Source: Argyresthia goedartella (Eukaryota; Arthropoda; Insecta; Lepidoptera; Argyresthiidae). Taken from it: a stretch of 64,000 nt of DNA. This document shows, piece by piece, positions 20,040 to 31,690 of the stretch. The position numbers were made by a program, and so were the translations under genes. The stretch is taken from the NCBI GenBank assembly GCA_949825045.1, contig OX463832.1, forward strand, positions 24,298,552 to 24,362,551, written 5' to 3'. The notes below the pieces were generated by a model. The model was not told the origin of the DNA and did no database searches. It worked only from the letters and a program-made list of their open reading frames with translations. Position 1 is the stretch's first letter. Each line of letters starts with the position of its first letter.

Positions 20040-22372
20040 TTAAAGGTTCACTGGTTGTTTTGTGGGGCGTCGATCGTGTGCCCTCGTATGACTATTATAA
20101 CCAATCTGGGCAGAAAAAGTGCGCCCACATAGAGTGCAAGTTAGCACGCCATCCACGTAGTGGTGTACCTTCAGTTGGTCGCGCTTCGCGTCCAAATCAC
20201 CCCGTCTTTGGGATTCGAGTTGGTAAGCGCTTTGTTGCACCAAGCGCCGCCATTCTGGATGATTCCCTGCCTGACTCTCCCACGAAGAAGGCTCAATGTT
20301 GCATCTCTTCATGTGTCTCTTCTGAACATCCTTAAATCTGAGGAGTTGGCCGCCTGATCTCCGCTTGCCTTCCTGCAGTTCAGAGTAAAAGATGCGCATC
20401 GCCATTCTTTCCTTGTCCATTTGGGTTACATGTCCACTCCATCGCAGCTGTCGCCTCACCAGATACGCCTCTATTCCGCCGACATTCGCCCGTCGGTGTT
20501 TCTCACGATCACTATCACGGTCACGATCCGACCATTTGATGCTCATAATGTCGCGTAGGCCGATGCCTAAGAAGATGAATTAGTTTAATGTGCGAATATG
20601 TTTGCGGTACAAGCACCACGTCTCAGAGGAATACATCAGGTAAGGTATTACGATCGTGATATATATACGAATAAGCGGTTTAGTAGAGTCCTGGCGAAGA
20701 CCTTACCAGTAGATGGCAGCAGTGAGATACCCCTATATGAGTTGCAGTCCGCCTTTGTTTTTGTATAGAGTACATATGCGAGAGACTTGGAAATCTTTAG
20801 GGACCTCTTCTTCCCACATGCGTACGAAAAACTTGTAGATAGTCAGATGCAACTAGTCTTCACCATATTTAAGTAGCTCTCCTGGTATACTGTCAACGCC
20901 TGCCGCTTTCTTGTTCTGTTGTGCTCTGATGGCAGAGACAACCTCGCTCATCTAACTCAAGTGCTGTTGGTAGTGCAGGTATAGTTGCGATATGTCCTAA
21001 GTCAACTGACCTGTCGACGTTGAGTAACGCATCGAAGTGCTCAGCCCATCACTTGATGACATCCTCTTTACTTGTGGGCAGCTGTTCTCCGTCAGGTGAC
21101 TTCAGGGGTACACTGACTCGATGAGCTGTACTGATGAGTTTGCGAACCTCTCCATAGAATTTTTCCAGCCGGGTCGCGTCGGATAGCCACTGTATTTTAC
21201 GGGCCTTCTCTTGCCACCACTTGTCTTTCAACGCTCTCGTGAGTCTGCGTAGCTCAGACTTACTCTATTTCACTTCATTTGCTACGTCTTCTTGTCCACG
21301 GTCTAGCTTACGTCGGAGGGCTCGGTGTTTAATTAGTGCTCCTGTGAGACCTGTAACTTTATCGTTGAACCAATCTTCACTTATCCGGATTTTCAAGCCC
21401 GGAGTCTGTGTTGCGGTTTCAAATAAGCGCGTAGAAAAAGTCTTCCATTGAGCTTAAAGGTCACCATTCTCAATATTTACCTCCTGTATCGCGGTTTCCA
21501 GAGTTTCAACGTACTGCCTCTTGTTCTCTAGGCTTAAGAGCATTTCGACGTCTAAACACGCAGGCTTCACTCTCGGAGATCTTCGAGGAGGGTGGAGGCG
21601 GAGTCTCATCTTTGTAGCGACCAGCCTATGATCGGTCCAGCAGTCAGCGCCGCGCATGACTCGCGTTATCTGGACCTGGGAGGTCTCACAATTGCGAAGA
21701 CTATAAGGTGCCATTGTTTTGACCTCGGATGCATCCATGTGATCTTGTAATTCGATCGGAGTCTGAACTCGGTAATTGCTAGCTCAAACCGAGCATATAC
21801 GCTTAGCAATTATTGGCCATTAGAGTTCATATTACCAATACCAATACAAAGTCGCTCTACAAAGGTATTTACTCCTGTATTCGTCCACAGGAGTAAATAC
21901 CTGCTGAGGACCTGCGTGACTTCTTCATAGAAGAAGTATCGTCCCGGTGGAGGCGCAGTGTGGTGACGCGATCCGAGATGTGGACAGAACATGCGTCTAA
22001 TTTTCTCGAAATGCTGGTCTTGATCGCGAATCCCACTCCAGAGCGTCTGGGTTCCGATGCAGCCGTCCCTTTTCAGAAAAATCTGTATCCACCGCCTTCT
22101 TAAACTAATTCGTCTGTGAGGTGTGTCTCACTTAAGGCAGCGATATCCACGTCGTAGCGGCAATGCTTGCGGGCTACCACTGTGGTCTTCCTCTCAGGAC
22201 ACAGGTTACCATCACGATCAAGGAGAGTACGAACATTCCACGCGCCGAATGTGAACATAGCTGGTTTTCTTGTATTTTTAATTTTATTGTTGCGTCGACC
22301 ACGTTGAAATGATGCGGAGGCTGCCGTGGGTACTACCATCCTCGTGGGTTGGGGTAAGCAATTTTTGGGCAC
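20040..22372 (-). pseudogene. RTE/BovB-like non-LTR retrotransposon, internally deleted
   Basis: In order on the minus strand: an apurinic-endonuclease start (FTFGAWNVRTLLDRDG and DVDIAALSETHL) at about 22372-22100; an endonuclease end (VMRGADCWTDHRLVATKMRL) at 21738-21454; a linker (21231-21049); and a C-terminal part ([36 protein letters not shown], then a CTLCGRTF...SHTRAH zinc finger) at 20546-20040. The polymerase core with the YxDD box is missing between about 21040 and 20600, so the copy cannot move. Several frameshifts and stops are present. Craniofacial-development-protein-2-like database entries derive from this type of ORF. Confidence 0.75.
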
Positions 22373-22379
22373 CCTTTCT

Positions 22380-23640
22380 AGCCTCCCTGGCTGAGTGGGG
22401 GGAGCAGTGCCTCCCTAAGTGGGGCTGCTCCGTCGCTCAAGTTGCTACCGAAACCGCACTGTTACCCCGTTGCAGTGAAGAAGCGACCACTCTCCTTAAG
22501 CCACCGCAAACTTCAGCCAAAGCCCCGCTAGCATCACCGCGCGGCCTCTCTGCTTCTGTTCATCGCCACAGGATTTGCTGTCGAATTGGGTCCCTTTGTC
22601 ATAGGTATCTGCGCTTGCACGGATGCACTCTCTCGTCCCTACTCCTCTTGGTCTAATGGCACAGGGACCACCACGATTAGAGAAGAGTTTGAATGCAGTG
22701 TCTGACTGATGGTTGCTTATGTCCTCTGCCATCGCCCTAAGCCTTCCTCCGTTTCCTTGCTGTCTGGCCCTGTCCGCCATACCACTGTTGCTTATCAGCA
22801 GTCGGGATGACTCAGCCAGTCTTCTTGCACTACGTGGGAGGAATCCGCCCCTTCTTTTACATCTTATATACCCTATACCCTACCCCGCCGTAGCGATGGC
22901 TTCCATCTCCGCCTTCACAGCAGTTGAGGTCTTCACCCTCAACCCTGGGCACGTTACTGGCTCCGAATGGTGTGAGCTGAAAACCAGCGTTACGTGCAGC
23001 TCACTGCTACACGTAACACATGCTGAGCTCAAACCATTTTGGCATCTAAAAACCTCAACCCCGAACTGTACTATGGTTTCTTTTTCTTTCTGTATATCCT
23101 TGTGTTTATTTGTCAAATAAACATATTTCTATTTCTATTTCCGCGAAATCCCCCTCAGAACTGGGTCCCTGCGGGACTTGGCCACTGTCCCACTCCGGCC
23201 TACTGGAGTGGGGGTTGCCTGTCCCCGTGACATGGACACGCCGGACAGGTATTACCAGTGGGTGATTGAGAAGGTCGCTCTCTGTCTCCCCTGTGGCCGG
23301 GTTGATGATATTGAGCGTTTCCAAGACCAAAACCTGCTGTATCTAAGATAGAGCCTGTCAAAGTTTGTATGAATAATCACCAAGTTAAAAAATAAAAAAA
23401 CCGACTTTTCAATCCCTATTTCTTCCGCACTCCCGTGCAGAAACGTCCACAAACCAAATCGTCACCTGTGTGTATATTTCTTGGTTTTGTTGATTTTTTC
23501 AAAAAGCGCAAAATCAATTTTGTTAAAAATTATATGTAGTAGGTATGACCTACCAATCAAAACAAGAATCATCAAAATCGAATCATAATTGATTAAATAA
23601 TCGCGTAACAAATATACAAAAAATCAGTAGTAGTAATCCT
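22380..23640. other. GC-richer flank of the LINE, unassigned
   Basis: The sequence is richer in G+C than its surroundings and may be the 5' UTR of the minus-strand LINE. Near 23110-23140 it ends in TTTGTCAAATAAACATATTT and a TATTTC repeat, like a plus-strand element 3' tail. Open stretches here show no protein motif. Confidence 0.35.
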
Positions 23641-24110
23641 TTATCCACAGAAAACAATGGAAAATATACCAAGAACAATATGCACAGGTGAAGTTATTTC
23701 TAAAATGAAATTTCTTACCGCTAATCTGTGTACAAATAAGAGTTAAAAGAAATAAATAAATCAATATACTATCAGATAAATCACAATACATCCTACACAC
23801 TTACTATAAAATAAAGGATTAGCGGTTTATAACTTCGGTTGGGTTATTTCCTTCATGAGTGAGTAGTTAGTCCTTAGTTAATAATGGATCAATACCATTT
23901 CCTCTAATCTTTTTAATAAGACTTGTATGTTGTCAACTGTACTTGTACCTAGGTAAAGCATGTTCTAGTCTAGTGTATCTGTTATATGATGTAAAATCAA
24001 AGTAAAGTTATGAAATTTCCTTCCCTGGTTTTTTTTTATTCAATTAAATTAATTACAGGATAACTTCTAATAAGCTGACCAAACATCGGGTCTATGGCCA
24101 TTACGCCCTT
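23641..24110. other. AT-rich spacer
   Basis: No recognisable feature. Confidence 0.35.
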
Positions 24111-24112
24111 TA

Positions 24113-24158
24113 TCGGTATCCTAGTGTAGGGCCAGAAGCAATGTATATGTCTGTATCT
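24113..24158 (+). repeat. SINE (family 1) 3' fragment
   Basis: The GTATCCTAGTGTAGGGCCAG and AAGCAATGTATATGTCTGT words are the family 1 3' end. Confidence 0.55.
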
Positions 24159-24399
24159 ATACAGCTACAGCTCGCTGTCTGCCCAAGCGAGTCCGATATA
24201 CTATCTATAATTCGTTAGTAAGACCCGACATAGACTATTTAATAGAGGTATTGGGCTCGGCGTCAAAAACGAATTTAATTACACTGCAAATTGCACAAAA
24301 TAAACTCATCAAAACGCTTTTTGGATATGACTATTTATCAAAACACGAATAAAATATACACTGAAACAAAACTGTTTAATATATCCCAACATACAAATA

Positions 24400-25690
24400 C
24401 ATAGGGCGCACTGTAAGTTTCCGGAACTGGCCACTTACATAAACAATATTTAAAAATTTATTGCAACATTTGAAAATAGAACTCTTTGGCTGTAGAATGC
24501 AGTTTGTTTCATCTGACTGCCTTTTGTTTTTACCTTGTGGCGCCATTTAAAAAATTGTGTGTCTGCATCAACATGGATTTAACTCGGGAAAATTTTCGTA
24601 GTATGATTTTCTACGATTTTAAGTGTAATTTGACAGCTCAACAGAGCATCGCTCGGCTTGAAACAGCTTTTGGCAATGAAGCACCATGCAAGACAACTGT
24701 TTATAGCTGGTTTGCAGAATTCAAGCGTGGTCGTATCAATCTCAGTGACGAATCTCGCGATGGTCGGCCGTCCACCGCTGTGACCAACAAAAACATCGAT
24801 ACTGTGCGCCGTATGATTGAAACAGACAGGCATGTGACCTACCATGAAATTCGCGCATTCTTAGAAATAGGCATGAGTCAAATACAATTAATCCTACACA
24901 AACATTTGGGTGTGAGAAAGCTGTGCTCGCGGTGGATCCCACACAACTTGACCGAGGCTCAAAAAACGGACCGCGTCACTTGGTGCAGTGCCATGCTTAC
25001 CAGATTCAACGAAGGTGCGTCAAATTTGGTGTGGGACATAGTAACAGGTGACGAAACATGGATTTATTGCTACGATCCCAAAACAAAGCAGCAATCGAGC
25101 GTATGGGTCTTTCAAGATGAGCCGAAACCAACCAAAGTGGCGCGCGTGAAAAGTGCATCTAAGCGGATGATTGCTTCTTTTTTTAATAAAACTGGACACG
25201 TGGCTACTGTTGCTTTAGAGAATCGTCGTACAGTGAATAGTGACTGGTACACGACCATTTGTTTGCCGGAAGTTATTGACGAACTCCGTAAAAATAACCG
25301 TAAATGCCGTATCATCCTGCACCACGACAATGCTAGTTCTCACACGGCCAGACAGACAAACGACTTTTTGAAGGCGAAAAATGTAGAACTCATGAGTCAT
25401 CCTGCATACAGTCCCGACCTGGCACCTTGTGACTTTTTTCTGTTCCCAAAAATTAAGAACCAATTACGCGGTCAACGATTTTCATCACCAGAAGAGGCTG
25501 TCGAGGAGTATGAAAAACACGTTTCAGAGGTCACCACAGAGGAGTGGCACAAAAGTTTTCAAAACTGGTTTCATCGAATGAAAAAGTGCATAGACGCCAA
25601 GGGAGATTATTTTGAAAAACAATAAATTAATTTTGTACCTTTAATAGTATTTTTTCATATTCATTCCGGAAACTTACAGTGCGCCCCACG
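24400..25690 (+). mobile_element. Mariner transposon, apparently complete (1,291 bp)
   Basis: The inverted ends share GGGCGCACTGTAAGTTTCCG: left from 24404, right as the complement ending at 25686. With a few mismatched outer bases the element spans 24400-25690 and is flanked by TA on both sides (24398-24399 and 25691-25692), the expected mariner target duplication. It contains one uninterrupted transposase ORF. It lies inside an older LINE ORF. Confidence 0.9.
24573..25625 (+). CDS. Mariner transposase (350 aa, full length)
   Basis: The family start MDLTRENFRSMIFYDF is chosen; an upstream in-frame extension from 24486 lacks homology. Residues 1-110 form the paired helix-turn-helix region that binds the terminal repeats, including YSWFAEFKRGR at 44-54. 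The linker motif is WIPHNLTEAQ at 121-130. The catalytic triad is D160 (TGDETWIY), D252 (HHDNASSH) and D287 (YSPDLAPCDFF), exactly the D,D34D spacing of mariners. The length is normal for the family, with no stop or frameshift. It cuts and pastes the element at TA sites in the nucleus. All key residues are present, so activity is possible but not shown. Confidence 0.95.
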   Translation: MDLTRENFRSMIFYDFKCNLTAQQSIARLETAFGNEAPCKTTVYSWFAEFKRGRINLSDESRDGRPSTAVTNKNIDTVRRMIETDRHVTYHEIRAFLEIGMSQIQLILHKHLGVRKLCSRWIPHNLTEAQKTDRVTWCSAMLTRFNEGASNLVWDIVTGDETWIYCYDPKTKQQSSVWVFQDEPKPTKVARVKSASKRMIASFFNKTGHVATVALENRRTVNSDWYTTICLPEVIDELRKNNRKCRIILHHDNASSHTARQTNDFLKAKNVELMSHPAYSPDLAPCDFFLFPKIKNQLRGQRFSSPEEAVEEYEKHVSEVTTEEWHKSFQNWFHRMKKCIDAKGDYFEKQ

Positions 25691-25969
25691 TACAATACAT
25701 GTATACTCAAGAAAAAAATTAACGAAAGATATCCATACTCAAATAACTTTTACAAAAAAAAAACATTTGCAAAGTCGCTTTATAAGACAAGCTTACAACA
25801 TTATTATACAACGTCACAGGACAAACTATGGCAACAAGATTATAGTAGCTGAAGGTGCACGTTTGTACAACAAACTCCCAAAAACAATTAAACAAGCGAA
25901 ATCATTACCGATTTTCAAAGCCCTACTCAAAAGTCACATTTACAAGTCTCTTCATATCTAAAATGTTCT

Positions 25970-27440
25970 TACTTAGGTACAATAATGATTATGTTAATAT
26001 AAACACACCCTTTGCGAACAGCAACATCTGTTAATGGTTACGCATATTTTGTTTGGACTACCCTGTTTAATTTTTCTTTTGCGCCTGTGTCGGTTCGATA
26101 TTATTTAGTTTAGTAACTGTTGTTTTCTCAAGTAAGTGAATTTGTATTCTTTTTGAGAAATAAATATCTTTAACCATATGTATATATTTATATATATCTA
26201 TATATATTCACATCTATCTTAAACCATATATATTTTATTTTGGCTGAAGTGCACAACTGTAAAATTATATGGGGTAAAGCCATCGACGTAAATTGCTTAC
26301 CTCGATGGGTAAAGCAAGATCCGGAAACCAGTCAGATCACAACACAATGGGCAATTTTCTCACAGCTCACAAAAATGAAAATGAAGATCCTTTGTCATTA
26401 GATTTCGTTGGCGAGAGTCGGCGAGACGAGAGATAAACGAAACTCTTTGACATAGTTTTTTTTTTATGCCAGATGCCAGTTCAAAAGATGTGCATACCTT
26501 GGCAGGAAATGCTATTTTTATGTTGAAAGCTGGTCTGTGAAGAAACCAAAGAACAAGAATTGTCACTTGTTAACAACAAAAAAAAACAATTTTTTTGTTT
26601 TGGCTTATAGTAACAATTTTGTCTTCGCGTTATCCTCTGCTTTGTGATTATTGCGACTATTGACCTCAAACTCTTTTGTAACGATAACCCTGGCTATTCT
26701 TTCGGATCTTTGTAACTCTTTTCCCCGACTGACTTTGGTTTTGAAATTCGAAATCGCTAATTTCTGTGAAAAAGTGCTACTCACGTTTTCCCTTATGAAG
26801 AACTTCGATGATTACTATAGGTTCAAGCAGACAAGTAAAGCCTGAATTGACTAGCAAGTAAATGAGGTTCTTTGGTAGAGATGGGCAGCTTGGAAACTTC
26901 CCGTGCATCGAACCCGGTACCTCTCGCATGTCCCCGGACACGGATGTATGAGTCGATTAATAAAAACCACGTGTGTTAAAATCAACGCAGTTGTTTTTAT
27001 TAACCTCACAATTACCGCGGACTGCAATAGCAGTCATTTCCCTGTTATAGGTTTTGCATTTTATTACCATGGCATGAGATTCAAAATCGCGCTGCCTCAA
27101 GATATGATTGGGTCGTAGAGGCGATTAGAGGTACAGTTAAAGGTGTGAGAGGTAAAGTTCGCGAAGATTAGGGATAAAGTTGCAGAAAATATATTTGGCA
27201 TCGTTTGTCATGAACACAATAAAATATGCTATCATTTCAATAACCATAAACAAAACACTAATAATCCACAAACATAACACGTAAGCAAAGCCAAACCAAG
27301 GATGTAAAAACATCGCCATTGTGCGAAAATCTTATGAAACTATTTTCTTTTTGCAACACTTTCTTTAAAAAGTAATTAATGTCATCTGTCGTTTGCTGTC
27401 AAAGTGGGGCGTCGATGGTGCATTCATATTCTTGTGTTTT
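25970..27440. other. AT-rich spacer with TA-rich microsatellite
   Basis: This includes a TATATATTTATATATATC-type run near 26180-26215 and a minus-strand family 1 SINE B-box remnant at 26905-26935 (CGAACCCGGTACCTCTCGCA). No gene was recognised. Confidence 0.4.
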
Positions 27441-27450
27441 GTGAGTGAAA

Positions 27451-28355
27451 ATGCCGAAAACTATTAACAGTGGCGTAAGAAAAGTTATTCACAATCTATC
27501 GAAATATTTGTCGGATAGAAATTCTGAAGGATTGGACTCTATTCCTTTAAATAACATCACCAGCTTTGTTGTCAACATGACTGGTAGGTACGTCATATAG
27601 TAAGTGCAATGTGAATTGGCTAATTTGTATAATTATTTATAAGTAAAATATTTTGTTGTATTTTAAGCATATCCCAATCTTCCGTAATGAAAATATAAAA
27701 CGAAGGTGGGACGTCAGCTGTATTTTCTACGCCTAAGAAAAATAAACCTAAAACCAAAAAGAAAATTAATCCGGATGATTTTGGTTTATGTGCAATTAGG
27801 CATAAAATACATGAATTTTATGCTGTCCGGAAAGAAGTACCGAGTTTGAAACGGCTGCTTGCAGCTCTTAAATAATTCATAAATTTTGTTGTTGGCAGAG
27901 AATCTCTTCGTTTACTCTTGTACAAATTAGGTTATGAATATAAAAAATTAAGAAATAAAAGGGGAGAGTACTTATGGAGCGACATGATTAGTGGCATGGA
28001 GGGACAGGGACCTTCATGAAGTCAAAGATGTGAGGGAGAGTGGTATGCCTGCTCTATACCTTGAAGAAAGTTATATTCAAACTTCGCTCAATCATGCAAA
28101 ATGTTGGCAAAGCGAAAATGAGCCCGGCGTATCTAAATCTGTAGCTACAGGAAAAAGATAATTTATTTATAACGACAAAGAGAAAAAATCTGATTTCCAT
28201 GATGCCATAAATTAAGTTATATTCAAAAAATGGTTATAAAATAAATTATAACCCAATCTAAATAATCCCAACTGAATAGCCATGGACAATGCTAGATATA
28301 ATTCTATTAACAAATTCACATTAACAATTTCAAATTAACAAACCTCCAAGCTCGG
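27451..28355 (+). pseudogene. DDE (IS630/Tc1-like) transposase gene, decayed
   Basis: It opens MPKTINSGVRKVIHNLSKYL, runs to NITSFVVNMTG and a GTAGGT donor, then after an intron-like gap reads KKINPDDFGLCAIRHKIHEF, YAVRKEVPSLKRLLAALK, stop, INFVVGRESLRLLLYKLGY and a frameshifted YLEESYIQTS that should hold the first catalytic Asp. Near 28290 IAMDNARYNSI gives the second Asp region. I recall an insect-wide DDE family with this layout (conserved CAIRxKIHEFY, GRESLRxLLxxLG, DNAxYH). Internal deletions and several stops make it non-functional. Confidence 0.6.
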
Positions 28356-28875
28356 TTAACCTCTCATTTACCACCGGCGTAATGAATTTTTGATGGGGAT
28401 AGGTTCTCTATCGTTAACTTAGTCCGAAAAAGGGAAAAAAAGAAAAAAAAGTGTATGTATGTGGTGCGTGTGTATGTATATATGTATGTATGGATAGCTG
28501 TTTTCCGTTGTCAGCTCTGGAACCTAAACCTGTGAACCGAATTGGATGAAATTGTGTATCGGGGGTTATTATGTAAATATCTAGGACTTTTTTTTGTTCT
28601 GGTTAACTGTACCTGTCATTCAAATCAAACACATTTATTGAGTTTATTCCAAAACGGGACTAACGATTTTTTTCAAACTTCTCGTCATAGTATCTCTTAA
28701 TATCATCTATAACATGGAATATTCGGTGATTACAGCAAAACTCTAAAAATGGTAGCTCCCATACAATATGCACACAGTGCCATATATCCCGTGCATTAGG
28801 CGGCGGGCGGAATAAGCTCATACCGCTGGGCATGGTTAAAGTAGAAAGGATATGTTTTGTATGGTGGAGTGGTTG
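28356..28875. other. Spacer with GTATGTATG microsatellite
   Basis: A short GTGTATGTAT repeat lies near 28450-28490. Nothing else was recognised. Confidence 0.35.
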
Positions 28876-28877
28876 TT

Positions 28878-28945
28878 AGGGACATCATTCTGAACAACTT
28901 TTAGTATGGGGCCGACTTGATAAGAGCAACTTTATTTTCAACTCC
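28878..28945 (-). repeat. Repeat arm flanking LINE (inverted partner at 30540)
   Basis: AGGGACATCATTCTGAACAA, then AGAGCAACTTTATTTTCA, is the reverse complement (with mismatches) of 30540-30598. A third related copy is at 45180-45240. The LINE lies between the two arms. Confidence 0.5.
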
Positions 28946-28959
28946 ACCATAAATAAAAG

Positions 28960-30480
28960 GAAATGGAATGATTCTTTATTTGCCAAAAAACAGTATAGTG
29001 GAGGATCTTAATATTAAAATATGTTCAGTGTTTTCAGCTTAAGTTTAAGCATGCAAAATAATAGCAGGTAATAGTTTTAAATTATGAATTAGCTCAATGT
29101 TATTGTAATTTGTTTTATAATTGAATAATTTCAATTTATATAATTATTTAAAATGTCATAAAGTTTGTACATATAATTTCAAGTTTGTAAATGTTCAGTT
29201 CAAATGTCAGTTTTTATAATCTAGATATTCCTTAGTGCTATAAAAACAGTGTTGTAGTAGCCACTTAGTGAGATAAATTTTTAATGACTTGCAACTTAGT
29301 GCCTTAAATTCTTCAGGCATCTTGTTAAACAAAATTATACACATATTGAAAACATTCTTCCTAAAGATATCCTTAAATCCAGCAGGTTGATATAGCAGGT
29401 TCGCGTATTGTGCTCGTCTTTGTCTTTCCTGCCCTTCACTTATGGTTCTCCAGTATTCTCGATGAGAGGCAACAAAGACGCAAACATCTCTAATGTAGGC
29501 ACATGGTAGGGGTAAAATATTAAGTTTTTTAAAAAGAGGTTTACATGTTTCATCGAAATAGTCTTTACATATTGCTCTAATACACTTTTTTTAATTTTGA
29601 ATGCTTTTTCAACCTCCACCGAATTTCCTCACAGGATCAGGCCATAGCTGAGTACTGAGGAGACGTAACCATGGTAGGCCATGAGAGCAGCTTCGATAGA
29701 GACAGTTTGCCTCAATTTGTACAAAACGTACACAAAACGATTTATTGAATTACGCACCGACACTACATGTTTTTTCCAATTTAGATTTTTGTCAATAGTG
29801 ATACCTAAGAATTTAAAATTGTCAACTTCGGAAATTGTTTCATTGTTATAAGTAATAGAAATAGGATGTGCATTAGAATTATAAGAGATAAATTGAATAA
29901 ATTTGGTTTTTTTTACATTAATTTGTAGATTATATGATTGTAGCCATTTTATAATGTCCCCTAGAGCTGTATTAATGACATTTTCAGAGATATCTTTATT
30001 TTTACACTTTATTATTAACGTTGTATCATCAGCGAATTGCAAGCAGTCATGTAAGGTAGAGTTAGGAAGATCATTTACATATAGTAAGAATAGTAATGGT
30101 CCTAATACACTTCCTTGCGGTACTCCTGTGTTATTTACCCTAAAATGAGATTTATAAGTTTGCTTTGTGGCAGTGCCGTTGTTTTCCTGAATTTTACTTG
30201 TTTCGGTGCATTGTTGTCTATTTTCCAGAAAACTTCTTAGCCAGTTTAACGCTACGCCTCGAATTCCGAAAGAATTTAGCTTTTCTAAAAGTAACGAATG
30301 GTTGACAAAATCAAATGCTTTGCTCATATCAAGAAACAAAGCTATTGTTAGTGTATTTTTGTTTAAATTTTGAGTAGCTATACGTACAAAGTCAAAACAA
30401 GCATGAATCGTTGATGAACCTTTACGAAATCCGTATTGTTCGGTACGGAGTATTTTGTGTTTTTCCAGAAATTCATTCAA
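28960..30480 (-). mobile_element. Non-LTR retrotransposon, reverse transcriptase, 5' truncated
   Basis: The open 283-residue stretch (29629-30480) holds RT blocks in order: EQYGFRKGSSTIHA, FLDMSKAFDFVNHSLLLEKL, NTGVPQGSVLGPLLFLLYVN, the catalytic QFADDTTLI, and DNFKFLGITIDKNLNWKKH. The rest of the ORF, down to about 28960, is broken by stops and the 3' side ends in AATAAAG-type sequence. The FADD box and following FLGITID motif fit a Jockey/CR1-type LINE. The N-terminal endonuclease is absent, so this is a typical 5'-truncated copy. Confidence 0.85.
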
Positions 30481-30539
30481 CCTCGCATAGGTGGCTCAGG
30501 TGAGCGCTAGGCCCGAAATGTACTGAGATAATAAAAATA

Positions 30540-30600
30540 AAGTTGCTCTGATCACGTCAGTTCCAAGTAAAAGTTATTCAGAATGATGTCCCTAAGAACC
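30540..30600 (+). repeat. Repeat arm flanking LINE
   Basis: AAAGTTGCTCTGATCACGTC and TTATTCAGAATGATGTCCCT pair with 28878-28945 in inverted order. Confidence 0.5.
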
Positions 30601-30924
30601 ATCTTTCAGCTTGTAACTCCCTTTCTGTTAGACCCTGTATACTTTATCTTAGAACTTCTCAAAACGCCTCCTAAACGCCTGCACACGAATATCCACAAAC
30701 TATTATTTAAATAACAACACCGAAAGCATCATGCGAGAATGTTAGTACAGTATATTGCCTGAAATGAAAGTCTTGTCTTTGCATCTATTTTAGATGATGC
30801 TTTAGAAGCTGCTATCTACCTGCATTACAAAAAAGGTACTTAGCGACCACCAAACAAAGTGGGAATATTGTTTGTGTTGGTAGAAAAAGCTGAGACGCTT
30901 AGAAGAAGGGTTTACAAATAGCTA

Positions 30925-31000
30925 ATAAATTCTTCTAGAATGTAGTCTTGTATTATTAGTAATAAGACTAATACAAGACTACACTCAAGAAGAATTCAAA
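30925..31000. repeat. Long imperfect hairpin
   Basis: GTAGTCTTGTATTA and TAATACAAGACTAC are perfect inverted arms around a short ATTAGTAATAAGAC-type loop. Weaker pairing continues outward (ATTCTTCT with AGAAGAAT). Confidence 0.65.
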
Positions 31001-31330
31001 AAAATTAAGTCCTAAAGCGTAGATTATGATTATAGCTATCCCGATAAAAAAAATGTACACCGTTAGATGGCAAAAAATTCCGCCCACAGATGGCGTTAGC
31101 CCTGTTGGCTGTTATTCGTTATAATGCCCTAGATGGCGTCAGAGATTTATAAGACTACACTAGCGCCACCAGACTCAGATTAGACCTCAATATCATTGAA
31201 AACATGATGGTAAATTTCGCAACTTAATGTAAAGCTGTGATGGCGCAATTGGTTTGATATTTGATATCTCTATGTTCCGGATTCTAATACAAGTTTTTAT
31301 TTTCATATTTTTTTAGTGCTTAAGTTTTCT
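31001..31330. other. Spacer with AGATGGCG words
   Basis: Two AGATGGCG octamers lie near 31085 and 31129. No gene was seen. Confidence 0.3.
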
Positions 31331-31334
31331 TGTA

Positions 31335-31690
31335 AGATGGTATGGAACCCTCGTGTGCGAGTCCAGCCCGTACTTGGCCGTTTTTTTATACTTTTCAAAT
31401 AAAATTTGTGTATTCTATATTATTACAGGGGCAAAAGCAAACAAGTAAAAATACATAAAATAAAATAAACGGTCAAGTGCGAGTCGGACTCACGCATGAA
31501 GGGTTCCGTACCACCGCACAATGGAAGGGATGTAATGGAGTAAGTAGGTTAGATTAAGCAAAATGTTAATTACAAAGTTATTGGCACGCTACTTGGTTGG
31601 CTACTTTCAAGCTCCGTGTTTGTATGTAATCAGGTAATTAATAAGTTTGTATGTGGTATTGAAAGAAATTGTACTCCCTCTATTTAGACC
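31335..31690. repeat. Two fragments of GGTTCCGTACC-type repeat
   Basis: A short minus-strand piece (31335-31386, with GGAACCCTCGTGTGCGAGTC) is followed by a plus-strand 5' part (31470-31690, with GGTCAAGTGCGAGTCGGACT and GAAGGGTTCCGTACCACCGC). Confidence 0.6.

Larger units (their letters stand above)
24200..25961 (+). pseudogene. LINE ORF C-terminus interrupted by mariner
   Basis: Left of the mariner the plus strand encodes GSASKTNLITLQIAQNKLIK and TLFGYDYLSKHE. Right of it the same ORF resumes as QYMYTQEK, SRFIRQAYNIIIQRHRTNYG and GARLYNKLPKTIKQAKSLPI, ending in HIYKSLHI and a stop at 25961. This is the C-terminal tail of a CR1/Jockey-like reverse-transcriptase ORF. The mariner (24400-25690) separates the halves at a TA. 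The older copy also has stops and frameshifts of its own. Confidence 0.7.
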
